NCBI RefSeq assembly: GCF_015207665.1
Contig: NZ_JADEWL010000008.1
Location: 46,082-110,081 of the forward strand
DNA length: 64,000 nt
Direction of reading: 5' to 3'
Source: Plectonema cf. radiosum LEGE 06105
GTDB lineage: Bacteria; Cyanobacteriota; Cyanobacteriia; Cyanobacteriales; Nostocaceae
Shown: positions 17,623 through 26,522 of the stretch, in pieces
Layout of the letters: each line of letters starts with the position of its first letter
Position numbering within the stretch: the first letter of the stretch is position 1
Notes under the pieces: model-generated
What the model saw: only the letters and a program-made list of their open reading frames with translations
Told to the model about the DNA's origin: nothing
The model's database searches: none
Translations under genes and position numbers: made by a program

Positions 17623-19685
17623 AACTGACTTCCATAAAGCTTTGTAACTTTCGTTCATTTTACGGAAAAACCTGTGAAATGACTCTTGCGGGGTCAAACT
17701 CAAATAATACTACTATTATTTACGGTAATAATGGAGCAGGTAAAACCAGTTTATTGAATGCATTTACCTGGGTATTATACGAAAAATTCAGTGCAGCCTT
17801 TGCTTCCGTTGAGCAACTTGTAAATAAAAGGGCGATCGCCGAAGCAAAAATTGGGCAGAGCGTAGAATGTTGGGTAGAGTTAGCGTGGGAACATGATGGT
17901 AAACGCTATCGAGTCAAACGTCAATGTCGGGTTTACAAAAATCAACAAGATTATGATGTTGGTAAAACAGAATTATATATGCAGGTAGCGGGAGATGATG
18001 GAAAGTGGTATTTGCCACCGCAACAACCAGAAGAGATTATCGGACAAATTTTACCTGCTAGTTTACATCAATATTTCTTCTTCGATGGTGAAAGAATTGA
18101 AGAAATAGTGCGTTCAGATAAGAAAGCAGAAATTGCAGAAGCGACTAAAATATTTTTAGGAGTTGAAGTAATCAATCGTTCAATTCGACATTTACAAGAA
18201 GCGAAAAAGAGTTTAGAAAACGAATTGAAGATAATTGGTGACTCAGAAATTAAAAAGCTGTTAAAAGAGCAAAATAAAATTGAAATTGAAAATCAAACAA
18301 TTAACAAACGGAACCTAGAAATTATTCAAGAATTAGAATATCAAAATACCTTTAAAAGAGAAACTAATAAGCGTTTGCGCGAATTGAGTGCAGCGAAAGA
18401 ATTACAGGAAAGACGACAGGAATTAGAGAAACAGAAAACGTTAAATCAAGATAATTTGCGACATACTAGAGAAACCTTAAAAAAAGCAATTTCTACACGG
18501 GGTTATACAGTATTTTTACCAGAAACAACGGTACAATTTCGAGAAATTATTGATAATTTGAAACAAAAGGGAAAATTAACCAAAGGGATTTCACGAGAAT
18601 TTATTCAAGACTTATTAGATTCACATAATTGTATTTGCGGCACAAATTTAAATAATGGCGATCGCACTCGTATAAATGTCGAAACCTGGTTAGATAAAGC
18701 AGCTTCCTCCGAAGTTGAAGAAACAGCAATTAGGATGAGCGCTCAAGTTGATGAAATCGACAAACAAGCAGCAGTATTTTGGGAAGAGATTGATCAAGAA
18801 CAAGCTAGAATTAATAATTTAAGACAAGTGATTGCTGAAATTGAAATAGAATTAGATAATATAGAAGAAAGATTAAGAAAAGACCCTAGTGAAGAAATCC
18901 GCAGTTTACAAAAGCGTTTAGATCAAATCGAAGAAAAAATTACCGAACTCACCTTAGAACAAGGAGCGAATCAGCAGAAAATAATTAATTTAAAATCAGA
19001 ATTAGAAAGTTTAAACAAACAAATTGCCAAACATAAATTAAATGAAGAAAAGCAAATTTTAGCACAGCGTCGCATCAGCGCAACTCAAGACGCTATTGAT
19101 AGATTAACCCAAGTGAAACTTCTGCAAGAACAGCAATTTCGCTTGCAATTAGAAAAACGAGTCCAAGAAATCTTTAGCGAAATTTCCTTTACACCTTATA
19201 TTCCGACAATCAGCGAAAAATACGAATTAACGCTGATAGAAAAAACTTCTGGTTTAGAAATGCCAGTTGCAGCATCTACCGGAGAAAATCAAATACTCAG
19301 CTTATCATTTATCAGTAGTATTATCGATCGAGTGCGGGATTGGAGTCAAAATAAAATGCTGATGGTAACAGATAGCAGCACATTCCCCATTGTCATGGAT
19401 TCACCTTTCGGTAGTTTAGATGTAATTTACCGAAAACACATAGCTCAAATTATTCCTAAATTAGCAAATCAATTAATAGTTTTAGTGACAAAAACTCAAT
19501 GGAGAGGTGAAGTTGAAGACGAAATGTCATATCGAGTTGGCAAAGAATATGTATTGACTTATTATTCTTCCAAAATTGATTGCGAGCAAGATTTTATTGA
19601 ATTGAGTGGGGGAAGATATTCTTTAGTGAAACAAAGTCCGAATGAGTTTGAATATAGTGAAATTGTTGAGGTTGAGAGGGAGTGA
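17619..19685 (+). CDS. DndD-like SMC/Rad50-type ATPase (second copy)
   Basis: A 688-aa ABC-type ATPase of the SMC/Rad50 class related to DndD. It has Walker A YGNNGAGKTS near residue 40 and the DndD-typical FFFDGERIEEI near residue 155. Two long coiled-coil arms (~180-320 and ~370-510) flank a Cys motif CICG (~residue 345), which may be half of a zinc hook. A signature-like STGENQILSL precedes Walker B IVMDSPFGSLD. It differs from the canonical dndD at 26523 by the CICG motif and by STGENQ instead of LSAGEK. It is coupled to the 57-aa ORF and followed by dnd-associated protein 4. It is probably a phosphorothioation-associated nuclease-type or sensor ATPase. Confidence 0.8.
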   Translation: MKLTSIKLCNFRSFYGKTCEMTLAGSNSNNTTIIYGNNGAGKTSLLNAFTWVLYEKFSAAFASVEQLVNKRAIAEAKIGQSVECWVELAWEHDGKRYRVKRQCRVYKNQQDYDVGKTELYMQVAGDDGKWYLPPQQPEEIIGQILPASLHQYFFFDGERIEEIVRSDKKAEIAEATKIFLGVEVINRSIRHLQEAKKSLENELKIIGDSEIKKLLKEQNKIEIENQTINKRNLEIIQELEYQNTFKRETNKRLRELSAAKELQERRQELEKQKTLNQDNLRHTRETLKKAISTRGYTVFLPETTVQFREIIDNLKQKGKLTKGISREFIQDLLDSHNCICGTNLNNGDRTRINVETWLDKAASSEVEETAIRMSAQVDEIDKQAAVFWEEIDQEQARINNLRQVIAEIEIELDNIEERLRKDPSEEIRSLQKRLDQIEEKITELTLEQGANQQKIINLKSELESLNKQIAKHKLNEEKQILAQRRISATQDAIDRLTQVKLLQEQQFRLQLEKRVQEIFSEISFTPYIPTISEKYELTLIEKTSGLEMPVAASTGENQILSLSFISSIIDRVRDWSQNKMLMVTDSSTFPIVMDSPFGSLDVIYRKHIAQIIPKLANQLIVLVTKTQWRGEVEDEMSYRVGKEYVLTYYSSKIDCEQDFIELSGGRYSLVKQSPNEFEYSEIVEVERE

Positions 19686-19785
19686 GGAGAGATGGAGAGA
19701 AATAATTTATAACTTCCAATTTTCAATTTCTTAATCCTAACTATTTCTTTTGAAAAATTGTAGTAACGCAGCAATATTCTGATTT

Positions 19786-19822
19786 TAAAAAACCGCAGAG
19801 ACACAGAGGGCGCTGAGGAAGA
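19786..19822. repeat. Dispersed CGCAGAGACACAGAGG repeat
   Basis: Copy of the ACGCAGAGG repeat family, AAACCGCAGAGACACAGAGG, in the gap between the DndD-like ATPase and dnd-associated protein 4. A CAGTTATC-type heptad run precedes the next start. Confidence 0.7.
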
Positions 19823-19925
19823 GTAAAAGAGAGTTGGTAAATAGAAAATATTGTGTTTTATTTACAGAGGCTTATGTTCAAAACTAAATAATTGATAACT
19901 GTTCACTGTTCACTGATAACTGAAA

Positions 19926-20399
19926 ATGGCTGAAACTGGTAGAATCAGGGTTGCAAAAGATAAAGCGGAATTTGTACAGAGTTTAACATCTTGGAATGGT
20001 GCAACGGGACCTTTTGAAACTTTTGCTGACGTGGTAGTTTTTGCGGCTACTTTGGGTAAAAAGCATAATCGCCGCGTGCCTTTGGGAGAGATTTCAAAAA
20101 GAGAACCTTCCCCAATTAAAGTTGAAACTTTTGCTTCGATGGGATATGACTGGGTAATTAAATTGATCGGGATTACTGTAACTAAGGATATAAAAGTACT
20201 GTCAGTAAGTGAGGAAGATTCTCAAACTGAGCGCAATAATATTTTTGAAGAATTTGCGAATGGTGGTTTGGAAATATTGCAAACTGAATTACGAGGTGCG
20301 GTAGATTATTCGGAAAGGCTTTTGTTGATACTGAGTGGGGAAAGGTTTAAGGAAGATAAACAGGAAGAGGAATTTGATTTAAGTCGGTTTCTTTCATAA
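19926..20399 (+). CDS. DNA phosphorothioation-associated protein 4
   Basis: A 157-aa soluble protein that I recognise as the dnd system-associated protein 4 type. It has an N-terminal segment RIRVAKDKAEFVQSL, a central FADVVVFAATLGKKHNRR motif, and a C-terminal region ending in LSGERFKEDKQ. It usually sits beside dnd genes. Its biochemical function is unknown. It lies 240 bp downstream of the DndD-like ATPase on the same strand, suggesting a module of 57-aa protein, ATPase and protein 4 separate from the core dndBCDE genes. Two hairpins with T-runs follow. Confidence 0.8.
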   Translation: MAETGRIRVAKDKAEFVQSLTSWNGATGPFETFADVVVFAATLGKKHNRRVPLGEISKREPSPIKVETFASMGYDWVIKLIGITVTKDIKVLSVSEEDSQTERNNIFEEFANGGLEILQTELRGAVDYSERLLLILSGERFKEDKQEEEFDLSRFLS

Positions 20400-20432
20400 A
20401 ATACATTTTTAATACGCTGTATTACACTTGCT

Positions 20433-20463
20433 AAAAACCGACAGAAATATTCTGCCGGTTTTT
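20433..20463. terminator. Terminator hairpin after dnd-associated protein 4
   Basis: Arms AAAAACCGACAGAA and TTCTGCCGGTTTTT pair almost perfectly (one mismatch) with a short AT loop. It has T-rich and A-rich flanks, so it can work in both directions. Confidence 0.8.
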
Positions 20464-20482
20464 GCTATTTAAGATCAAGCTA

Positions 20483-20514
20483 ATATTACCCTCAAGGGTA
20501 ATATCGCTTTTTTT
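20483..20514 (+). terminator. Second terminator hairpin with T-run
   Basis: ATATTACCCT and AGGGTAATAT are perfectly complementary, with a tight CA/TCAA turn, followed by CTTTTTTT. It insulates the exported-peptide cassette from the upstream dnd-associated genes. Confidence 0.75.
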
Positions 20515-20644
20515 ATACATTGTATAGGATTAGTTCAACAAGCATCTAATAAACACTTAAAGATTCAACTGTTGCACTTTGTAACATTGTCAATTGGTGT
20601 ATTGATGCCATATCAACTTCTAATTTTTGGAGAAGATTTGTATT

Positions 20645-21175
20645 ATGTCAGATAAAAATTCTGCGAACCAAAATAATTTCAAGAAAGTCGCAAGTGGTTT
20701 ACTTGTATTAACTAGTTTTGTTTCATTTGCTAGTAACAGTGGTTTAGCGAACCAATTAGCTAGTAATTTGGATCAATTCTTAATACCCGCAGCCCAAGCT
20801 AAGGATGTCGGAACCCACCATATAGCTATTGCGGATCAGATGTTGAACCAGAAACTGGATGCTAATTCCCTAATTATTCAAGATAAAACAGCTTTTTTAA
20901 TAAATCAAGTAGGAGAAAAAACGGCAGCTCCTAATGGTTACTATAAGCTTTCTGATGGCTCCATTTTCAAAGTCAAAGATGGTCAAATTACTAATGTTGG
21001 AAACTCGCATTTAAATTTAGGACAAAATGAAAATTCTACTCTCCAAGCAACAAAATGGCGAGATATAATCGATCGCTGGAAACAAGCGGATAAACAAGAT
21101 GATTCTATAGGGAATCTTCAACAAGTGACAAAACAAAATGTCCAAGAGACTTTAAGTCGAATCATAGAATCATAA
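20645..21175 (+). CDS. Exported peptide/protein before a radical SAM gene; possible RiPP precursor
   Basis: A 176-aa protein with no family I recognise. The ATG at 20645 is chosen over TTG 20627 because GGAGAAG lies 9 bases upstream. The N-terminus has a hydrophobic stretch (VASGLLVLTSFVSFASNSG) and a possible Ala-x-Ala cleavage site at AAQAKD near residue 55, so it looks exported. The middle carries NGYYKLSDGSIFKVKDGQI, a beta-hairpin-like GYYKLSDG motif. The tail is charged and helical with KWRDIIDRWKQ. A strong hairpin and then a radical SAM gene follow on the same strand. A modified-peptide precursor is an inference; an ordinary secreted protein is possible. Confidence 0.55.
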   Translation: MSDKNSANQNNFKKVASGLLVLTSFVSFASNSGLANQLASNLDQFLIPAAQAKDVGTHHIAIADQMLNQKLDANSLIIQDKTAFLINQVGEKTAAPNGYYKLSDGSIFKVKDGQITNVGNSHLNLGQNENSTLQATKWRDIIDRWKQADKQDDSIGNLQQVTKQNVQETLSRIIES

Positions 21176-21192
21176 AGTCGCAGCCTAGATAG

Positions 21193-21224
21193 GCTAGATG
21201 GACAATACTTAGTGTCCATCTAGC
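21193..21224 (+). promoter_or_regulatory. 12-bp hairpin between putative precursor and radical SAM gene
   Basis: Perfect stem GCTAGATGGACA/TGTCCATCTAGC with an 8-base loop, not followed at once by a T-run. It could attenuate transcription or protect the 3' end, giving more precursor than maturase mRNA. Confidence 0.6.
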
Positions 21225-21287
21225 ATAAATTTGGTCTTTTCTATGAGCTAATAATTGCCAATTTTTTTAAGTAGAGGAATATTTTTT

Positions 21288-22436
21288 ATGCATATTGTGA
21301 TGAAATTAAGCAAAATGTGTAATTTAAGATGTACATATTGCTATGAATATGATGAACTATCAAATAAAGAACGGATGCCATTAGATGGCATTGAGTATTT
21401 TTTTAAAAGCTTATATAGTTACGCAAGTAGCCGCGATAAATCTTTTCCAATCCATCTTGTATTTCATGGTGGTGAAGCCCTACTTCTTCCCCATGAATAT
21501 TTGCGAAAAGTTTGTAGCCTTGCAGCAAAATATTTGAAAAATAATGGCATTAACTACGATATATCTGTACAAAGTAATTTGTTTAAGCTGTCAAAGAAAA
21601 CATTAGAACTATTGGAAGAATTAGATATTCACTTGGGTATTTCTCTAGATGTTTTTGGAGACCAAAGAGTTGATATTGTTGGTAGAGTTTCCCAAGACAA
21701 AGTTTTAGACAATCTACAACATCTGTTAGACAGTGATGTAAAATTTGGTGCTATTTCTGTTCTCCATGCTTTGAATGTAGATAAAGCAGTAAAGACATTT
21801 GAGTTTTATCAGGAACTGGGTATTAGGTATCGTATTTTGCCAATTCATAGTAATCATGAAACACCTCCAGAACGCATGAAGCATCTGCTATTAAGTCACC
21901 ATCAAACTGTTGAGGCATTACAAAAGGTTGCTAAGGCAAGATTTAATTGTTCCTCACCAATTGAAGTTTTTCCATTAGACGATTATTTTCAGGCAGCAGT
22001 TAGGTACCTTATAGATTGTGAAATAGGAATTTACGATCCTTTTGATTTTGAATGGGCGCTGATAGTTAATACTAATGGTGATGTATATCCTCATGGCGAT
22101 GCCTATGTGCCTATTGGTTTAATGGGCAATCTTTTTCACCAGCCTCTAAGTGAGATTTTAGTTTCTCAAGCTCATACCAATGCGACTAAAGTTCGTATGC
22201 AAAGAGCCGAAACTTGTCGTCGTTGCAAATTCGATCGTAAATGTACTCAGTTATCTATTGCTGAAGCTATTCCCAGCGAGCGTTTTTACGATGAAGCGGG
22301 TGCGCTTCAATGCTTGATCGACAAGCCTATGATTCAATTTATGGTTGATGAAATTCAGCGATCACCAGACGCTCAAGCACTTTTAAATTTATATCAGCAT
22401 CAACAGCAATCAATTCCACAATTACTTCCTCTTTAA
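21288..22436 (+). CDS. Radical SAM/SPASM-like peptide-maturase-type enzyme
   Basis: A 382-aa radical SAM protein. The [4Fe-4S]/SAM motif is CNLRCTYC (Cys11, 15, 18), close to the N-terminus. FHGGEALL (GGE motif) binds the SAM amino group. A C-terminal cysteine region CRRCKFDRKC resembles a shortened SPASM/twitch cluster. This layout matches enzymes that modify ribosomal peptides (FxsB/GrrM-type) or sulfatases. The ATG at 21288 is preferred because AGAGGAA lies 8 bases before it; the upstream TTG lacks a site. It follows the exported-peptide gene and precedes an ADP-ribosyltransferase-like gene. The substrate is not known. Confidence 0.85.
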   Translation: MHIVMKLSKMCNLRCTYCYEYDELSNKERMPLDGIEYFFKSLYSYASSRDKSFPIHLVFHGGEALLLPHEYLRKVCSLAAKYLKNNGINYDISVQSNLFKLSKKTLELLEELDIHLGISLDVFGDQRVDIVGRVSQDKVLDNLQHLLDSDVKFGAISVLHALNVDKAVKTFEFYQELGIRYRILPIHSNHETPPERMKHLLLSHHQTVEALQKVAKARFNCSSPIEVFPLDDYFQAAVRYLIDCEIGIYDPFDFEWALIVNTNGDVYPHGDAYVPIGLMGNLFHQPLSEILVSQAHTNATKVRMQRAETCRRCKFDRKCTQLSIAEAIPSERFYDEAGALQCLIDKPMIQFMVDEIQRSPDAQALLNLYQHQQQSIPQLLPL

Positions 22437-22471
22437 ACCTTGAAAATTGTTTCACTAGCCAATATCTAGTC

Positions 22472-22903
22472 ATGTATATTGAGTTATTAGAGTTCATTGA
22501 AGAGCCATCTAAGCCACCTTTTCTATATCACGGCAGCCCGCACAAATTAGATGTAATCGAACCCAATCAAGCTACGGGTTTAGGAAATCGAGAGAACGAC
22601 CGACTTTATTCAGTTTATGCATCCGATGAGCGTAATTATGCGATTATGTTTGCTCTTAACATATTTCTTGACGAAAAAGGTGAACGTAGTTGGTCAATAT
22701 TTCGCACAGCAGATTCACTGGAAGTGGTAATTGAAACAGGTAAGCTCGATCTTACAACACAAGGATACCTTTATCGCTTACCTTCAGATACCTTTAGACA
22801 AGTTGAGCGTTTTCAATGGGTTTCAGACGTACCTGTGAAACCTTTGGAGTGTGAAATTATCAAACCTAAAGATCATCTCCATTGGCTCAGATACAATGAG
22901 TAA
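22472..22903 (+). CDS. Small ADP-ribosyltransferase-fold-like protein
   Basis: A 143-aa soluble protein. The pattern LYHGSPHKLDVIEP, then VYASDERNYAIMFAL, then GYLYRLPSDTF...VPVKPLECEIIKP resembles compact ADP-ribosyltransferase-fold proteins. In these an H-G-(S/T), a Tyr-containing strand with Ser and a late acidic residue form an H-Y-E-like site. The similarity is by motif only and the enzyme activity is unproven. It is 35 bp downstream of the radical SAM gene on the same strand, so it is likely co-transcribed and may be the effector or a modifier in that cassette. It converges with dndB. Confidence 0.45.
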   Translation: MYIELLEFIEEPSKPPFLYHGSPHKLDVIEPNQATGLGNRENDRLYSVYASDERNYAIMFALNIFLDEKGERSWSIFRTADSLEVVIETGKLDLTTQGYLYRLPSDTFRQVERFQWVSDVPVKPLECEIIKPKDHLHWLRYNE

Positions 22904-22959
22904 AGGTAAATGGCTTGCGGTTTCAACCGCCGGTTTGAATATAATATTCTAAACAAATC

Positions 22960-24540
22960 TCACAAAACACTCGGCAACCCCACCTTTTTCGGCTCTACAA
23001 ACTTACCTTTAAAATCCACAGTTTGCTCTTCAAAAGTTCTCGCTTTTGCTAAATCTTTCCTTAATTCCGCACGCTCCATTTTATCTTCAATCCCACCCAA
23101 AATATAAACAAGTAACCGCGTTGCTAATTCTTTCCCTGCAACCAATACCCGTTTACGATTTGCATCATATAAAACGCCATACCAAACAGATTTAGGAAAT
23201 TCCATTCCACTAAAACCACCTTCGCGATCAAATTGTTTCAACTTGCTAAATATTTCTTCGCTGGAGAAACCTTTTTGGAATATTAAGATACCTAAAGCCT
23301 TCGCTAATGCCATTTGTCCAACGGGACGAAATAAAATATTACCTTCTCCCCCATCTTTTTCAAAACTAAACCTTCTAAACATCGGAGTATCTTCGTAATC
23401 CAACACTTTATAACTTGCTAAAGTTGCTAAATTATCAAATAATTCCTGAAAATCTTGGGTAGCTGATTCTATTTCTTCCTCTTCCGGGCGCATGGGAATT
23501 AAACCTTTATCTAAGGGTTTCCAATGAGGATATTTATGTTCTAAATAACGTTCTGACATTTCTTTTAAAGCTTGCAAAGTTGTCAAAACTGTGGACTTAG
23601 CTGCAACTGTGGCACTATTCCAATTAACACGAGGTTTCCGATTTTTACGCTGTGCTAAAAGTGGATGGCTAACTGCTATCTTGCGAGCCACAATCGAAAA
23701 ACCATCGTCTTCATTTAACTGTGCTAACTGTCCTTTACTCAAGGGTACAGCCATCAAGTTGACGTGGACAAAAATCGACCTTACCCTACGTCTTGCTTCT
23801 TCACGAGTTTCTCCAGTAGCTACTGCACAAATAAATTCTATACCGATTTTTTCTTGGGGTAATTGTTGTAAATATTCAGCTTCAACTCGGTATTTTTCAC
23901 TTAAATCATCAATGGTAATAAAACTATTAGCAACAGCTTTATCCTTCTTATAGCGGGGTAATTTACCAGTTTTGAGTATCTCCATCAAACCTTGTACCGC
24001 CATCAATCGATGCTGCCCATCTAATGCATAAATAGTTACATTTTCTTGTGAAATATCGAGCAAGCCAAATTGACCATTTTCATCTAAACTAGTAAATTCC
24101 GTAGTCGATTTTTTAGCTCGTCCTTTACTATCCCATTCAGAAGAAGACGAATCATTTACCCAAGGCTGACTAATTACAGCTAATACTGGAGGAAATTTAT
24201 GATTTTTTCTCGCTGCTAAATACTGAACCAAAGGTGCTTGTCGCGACCAATCTAAGGGGCGTTGCTGAATATCATCTATACTTTCTGCGTCAATTTCGAT
24301 ATTATCAGTATCGGGATTATACTTACTTCGCAATAATGGCAACAATGATGCAAAATGAACTTGAGATGCAAACCATTCCAAAGTGACGGAGCCGACATAA
24401 GCTTGAGTACCGCCCATTTCCGTTTTTTGGACTAGTAACTGTTGATTTTCCCCCAGATATTTAGTTAATAAAGCCGAAAATTTCTTTTGATCTTGACTAG
24501 AAATCACTGCTGTTACACTAGATGCACTTTTTTTCATCAC
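22960..24540 (-). CDS. dndB: DndB, DGQHR-domain regulator of DNA phosphorothioation
   Basis: DndB family, shown by the DGQHR motif at residues 174-178 (YALDGQHRLMAVQ) and the N-terminal ~350-residue DGQHR fold. In studied systems DndB is a transcriptional repressor of the dnd operon and modulates modification frequency. At 526 aa it is longer than typical DndB (about 360-400), with a helical C-terminal extension from ~residue 360 ending FVEPKKVGLPSVL. It is divergent from dndC; the 210-bp AT-rich region between them must hold both promoters and any DndB operator. I could not pick out a convincing operator by eye. Confidence 0.9.
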   Translation of the reverse strand: MMKKSASSVTAVISSQDQKKFSALLTKYLGENQQLLVQKTEMGGTQAYVGSVTLEWFASQVHFASLLPLLRSKYNPDTDNIEIDAESIDDIQQRPLDWSRQAPLVQYLAARKNHKFPPVLAVISQPWVNDSSSSEWDSKGRAKKSTTEFTSLDENGQFGLLDISQENVTIYALDGQHRLMAVQGLMEILKTGKLPRYKKDKAVANSFITIDDLSEKYRVEAEYLQQLPQEKIGIEFICAVATGETREEARRRVRSIFVHVNLMAVPLSKGQLAQLNEDDGFSIVARKIAVSHPLLAQRKNRKPRVNWNSATVAAKSTVLTTLQALKEMSERYLEHKYPHWKPLDKGLIPMRPEEEEIESATQDFQELFDNLATLASYKVLDYEDTPMFRRFSFEKDGGEGNILFRPVGQMALAKALGILIFQKGFSSEEIFSKLKQFDREGGFSGMEFPKSVWYGVLYDANRKRVLVAGKELATRLLVYILGGIEDKMERAELRKDLAKARTFEEQTVDFKGKFVEPKKVGLPSVL

Positions 24541-24750
24541 AAATCTTTAAAAAATAAAAATACTCATATCCAAATACTATATATAAAAACGATATCAAAA
24601 CAAAATATTAAAAAAAAAGTTTTTAAAAACCATTTTATGTAATACTGGACTTGCTCTTATATCTAAATCTCTATAAATATCAGGCACTGAATTATCGTAG
24701 CTAATCCAAAAACTAAAATAAACACATCCGTTGTTAAAATCCAAAATCGA

Positions 24751-26370
24751 ATGACTCTTGCCCAACAATCAGAAAAAAGTCAGTCAGCACCCGTTACGGT
24801 AATTGATAAAATTCCAGAAATTACGCAAGAAATTCAAGATTTGTATTTGCTTGACGAAATACCTTGGATTATTGGCGTATCTTGGGGTAAAGATTCCAGC
24901 ACAATTTTGCAACTGATTTGGAATGCGATCGCCACTTTACCGCCCAAGAAACGCAGTAAAAAAATTCACGTAATTACGACAGATACTCTCGTAGAAAATC
25001 CCATAGTTTCGGCATGGGTTAAAAATTCGATGCAGTTGCTGGCATCAGCTGCCAAAGAAAAAGCAATGCCCATCGAACCTCATTTATTATTGCCAGTAAT
25101 TCAAGATACATTCTGGGTGAATTTAATTGGTAGAGGTTATCCGGCTCCTCGCAACCAGTTTCGCTGGTGTACGCCGCGTTTAAAAATTAATCCAGCCAAC
25201 CAGTTTATTCGAGAAATGGTAAGAGCTAGCGGCGAAACAATTCTTGTTTTGGGTACCCGCAAAGCCGAAAGTGCAAGACGATCTGCCACAATGCAAAAGC
25301 ATCAAGCAGGTAGAATAAGGGAGCGTTTGAGTCCGAATGCCAGCTTACCCAACTCTTTAATTTACACTCCCATCGAAGATTGGAGCAACAACGATGTGTG
25401 GATTTACCTCAATCAATGTGAAAATCCTTGGGGTGGTGATAACAAAGATTTATTTTCCATGTACCGTGGTGCGACAGCAGATAATGAATGTCCTTTAGTT
25501 GTCGATACCTCTACCCCTAGTTGCGGTGATTCGCGCTTTGGTTGCTGGGTTTGCACGATGGTAACTAAAGATAAATCGATGGAAGCGATGATTCAAAATG
25601 ATGAAGAAAAAGAATGGATGCAACCGCTTTTAGATATTCGTAACGAGTTAGATATTCAAGATGACCATGATAAACGAGATTTTCGACGAATTTGGGGAAA
25701 CGTGCAGCTTTTTGAGCGTAACATAAATGGGGAAATCTCAGTTCAACCAGTACCAGGTCCTTATACAAAATATTGGCGCGAACATTGGTTAACAAGAGTA
25801 TTATCAGCGCAAACCCAAGTGCGTCAAACTGCGCCGGAAAATATGCGGGATATTACTTTAATTACCTCAGACGAACTCAGTCAAATCAGGCGGATTTGGT
25901 TGGAAGAAAAACACGAATTTGACGATAGTTTACCCCAAATTTATCAACAAGTGACAGGCGAAGAATTTATTGACCCCCGTCCCGGTGCGGGTTACAGTTT
26001 GTTAGGCAGCGATGAATGGGCTGTACTAGAAGAAATTTGTGAAAACGACGCAATGCATTTGGAATTAATGGCGAAACTGTTAGATACCGAACGTCAGTAT
26101 CGCAAAAAATCGCGGCGCGTAGGAATATATGATGCATTAGAAAAGTGTTTTGAAACAAGTTCGTTAAATCAAGAAGACGCGATTAAAAATGCTCGTTTTA
26201 AACGCGACTTAAAAAATGCTGCTGGGGAAGGTGATATTAACAGGGTAAAACAGTTAACTTTAGGCGATGTTACCGTAGAGAAAGTAACAGATAAAAAACC
26301 GCAAAATTGGGGAAATCTAAAATTTAATAAAAATAAATCAGATGACGAACAGTTAGGAGTTAGAAGTTAG
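24751..26370 (+). CDS. dndC: DndC, phosphorothioation sulfur-transfer ATP-pyrophosphatase
   Basis: DndC activates DNA for sulfur insertion; it is related to PAPS reductase/ATP pyrophosphatases. The P-loop is SWGKDS (residues 44-49, the DndC variant of SGGKDS). The Cys cluster C247, C258, C265 and C268 (NECP, SCGD, GCWVC) fits ligands of the iron-sulfur cluster. At 539 aa it has normal length or slightly above. The last residues (EQLGVRS) are encoded inside the start of a heptad repeat (AGTTAGGAGTTAG), so the original C-terminus has been eroded or replaced. First gene of a dndC-dndD-dndE run. Confidence 0.94.
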   Translation: MTLAQQSEKSQSAPVTVIDKIPEITQEIQDLYLLDEIPWIIGVSWGKDSSTILQLIWNAIATLPPKKRSKKIHVITTDTLVENPIVSAWVKNSMQLLASAAKEKAMPIEPHLLLPVIQDTFWVNLIGRGYPAPRNQFRWCTPRLKINPANQFIREMVRASGETILVLGTRKAESARRSATMQKHQAGRIRERLSPNASLPNSLIYTPIEDWSNNDVWIYLNQCENPWGGDNKDLFSMYRGATADNECPLVVDTSTPSCGDSRFGCWVCTMVTKDKSMEAMIQNDEEKEWMQPLLDIRNELDIQDDHDKRDFRRIWGNVQLFERNINGEISVQPVPGPYTKYWREHWLTRVLSAQTQVRQTAPENMRDITLITSDELSQIRRIWLEEKHEFDDSLPQIYQQVTGEEFIDPRPGAGYSLLGSDEWAVLEEICENDAMHLELMAKLLDTERQYRKKSRRVGIYDALEKCFETSSLNQEDAIKNARFKRDLKNAAGEGDINRVKQLTLGDVTVEKVTDKKPQNWGNLKFNKNKSDDEQLGVRS

Positions 26371-26512
26371 GAGTTAGGAGTGAGGAGTTAGGAGTGAGGA
26401 GTTAGGAGTTAGGAGTGAGGAGTTAGGAGTGAGGAGTGAGGAGTGAGGAGTGAGGAATTTATTACCAATTACCAATTACCAATTACCAATTACCAATTAC
26501 CAATTACCCATC
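26351..26512. repeat. Heptad arrays between dndC and dndD
   Basis: About fifteen units of AGTTAGG/AGTGAGG are followed by about seven units of TTACCAA. They begin inside the 3' end of dndC and stop just before the dndD start. Confidence 0.9.
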
Positions 26513-26522
26513 CCATGTTAAT

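Noticed and set aside
24541..24750. Specific -35/-10 boxes and a DndB operator between dndB and dndC
   Set aside because: The region is so AT-rich that many box-like matches occur. No choice could be supported.
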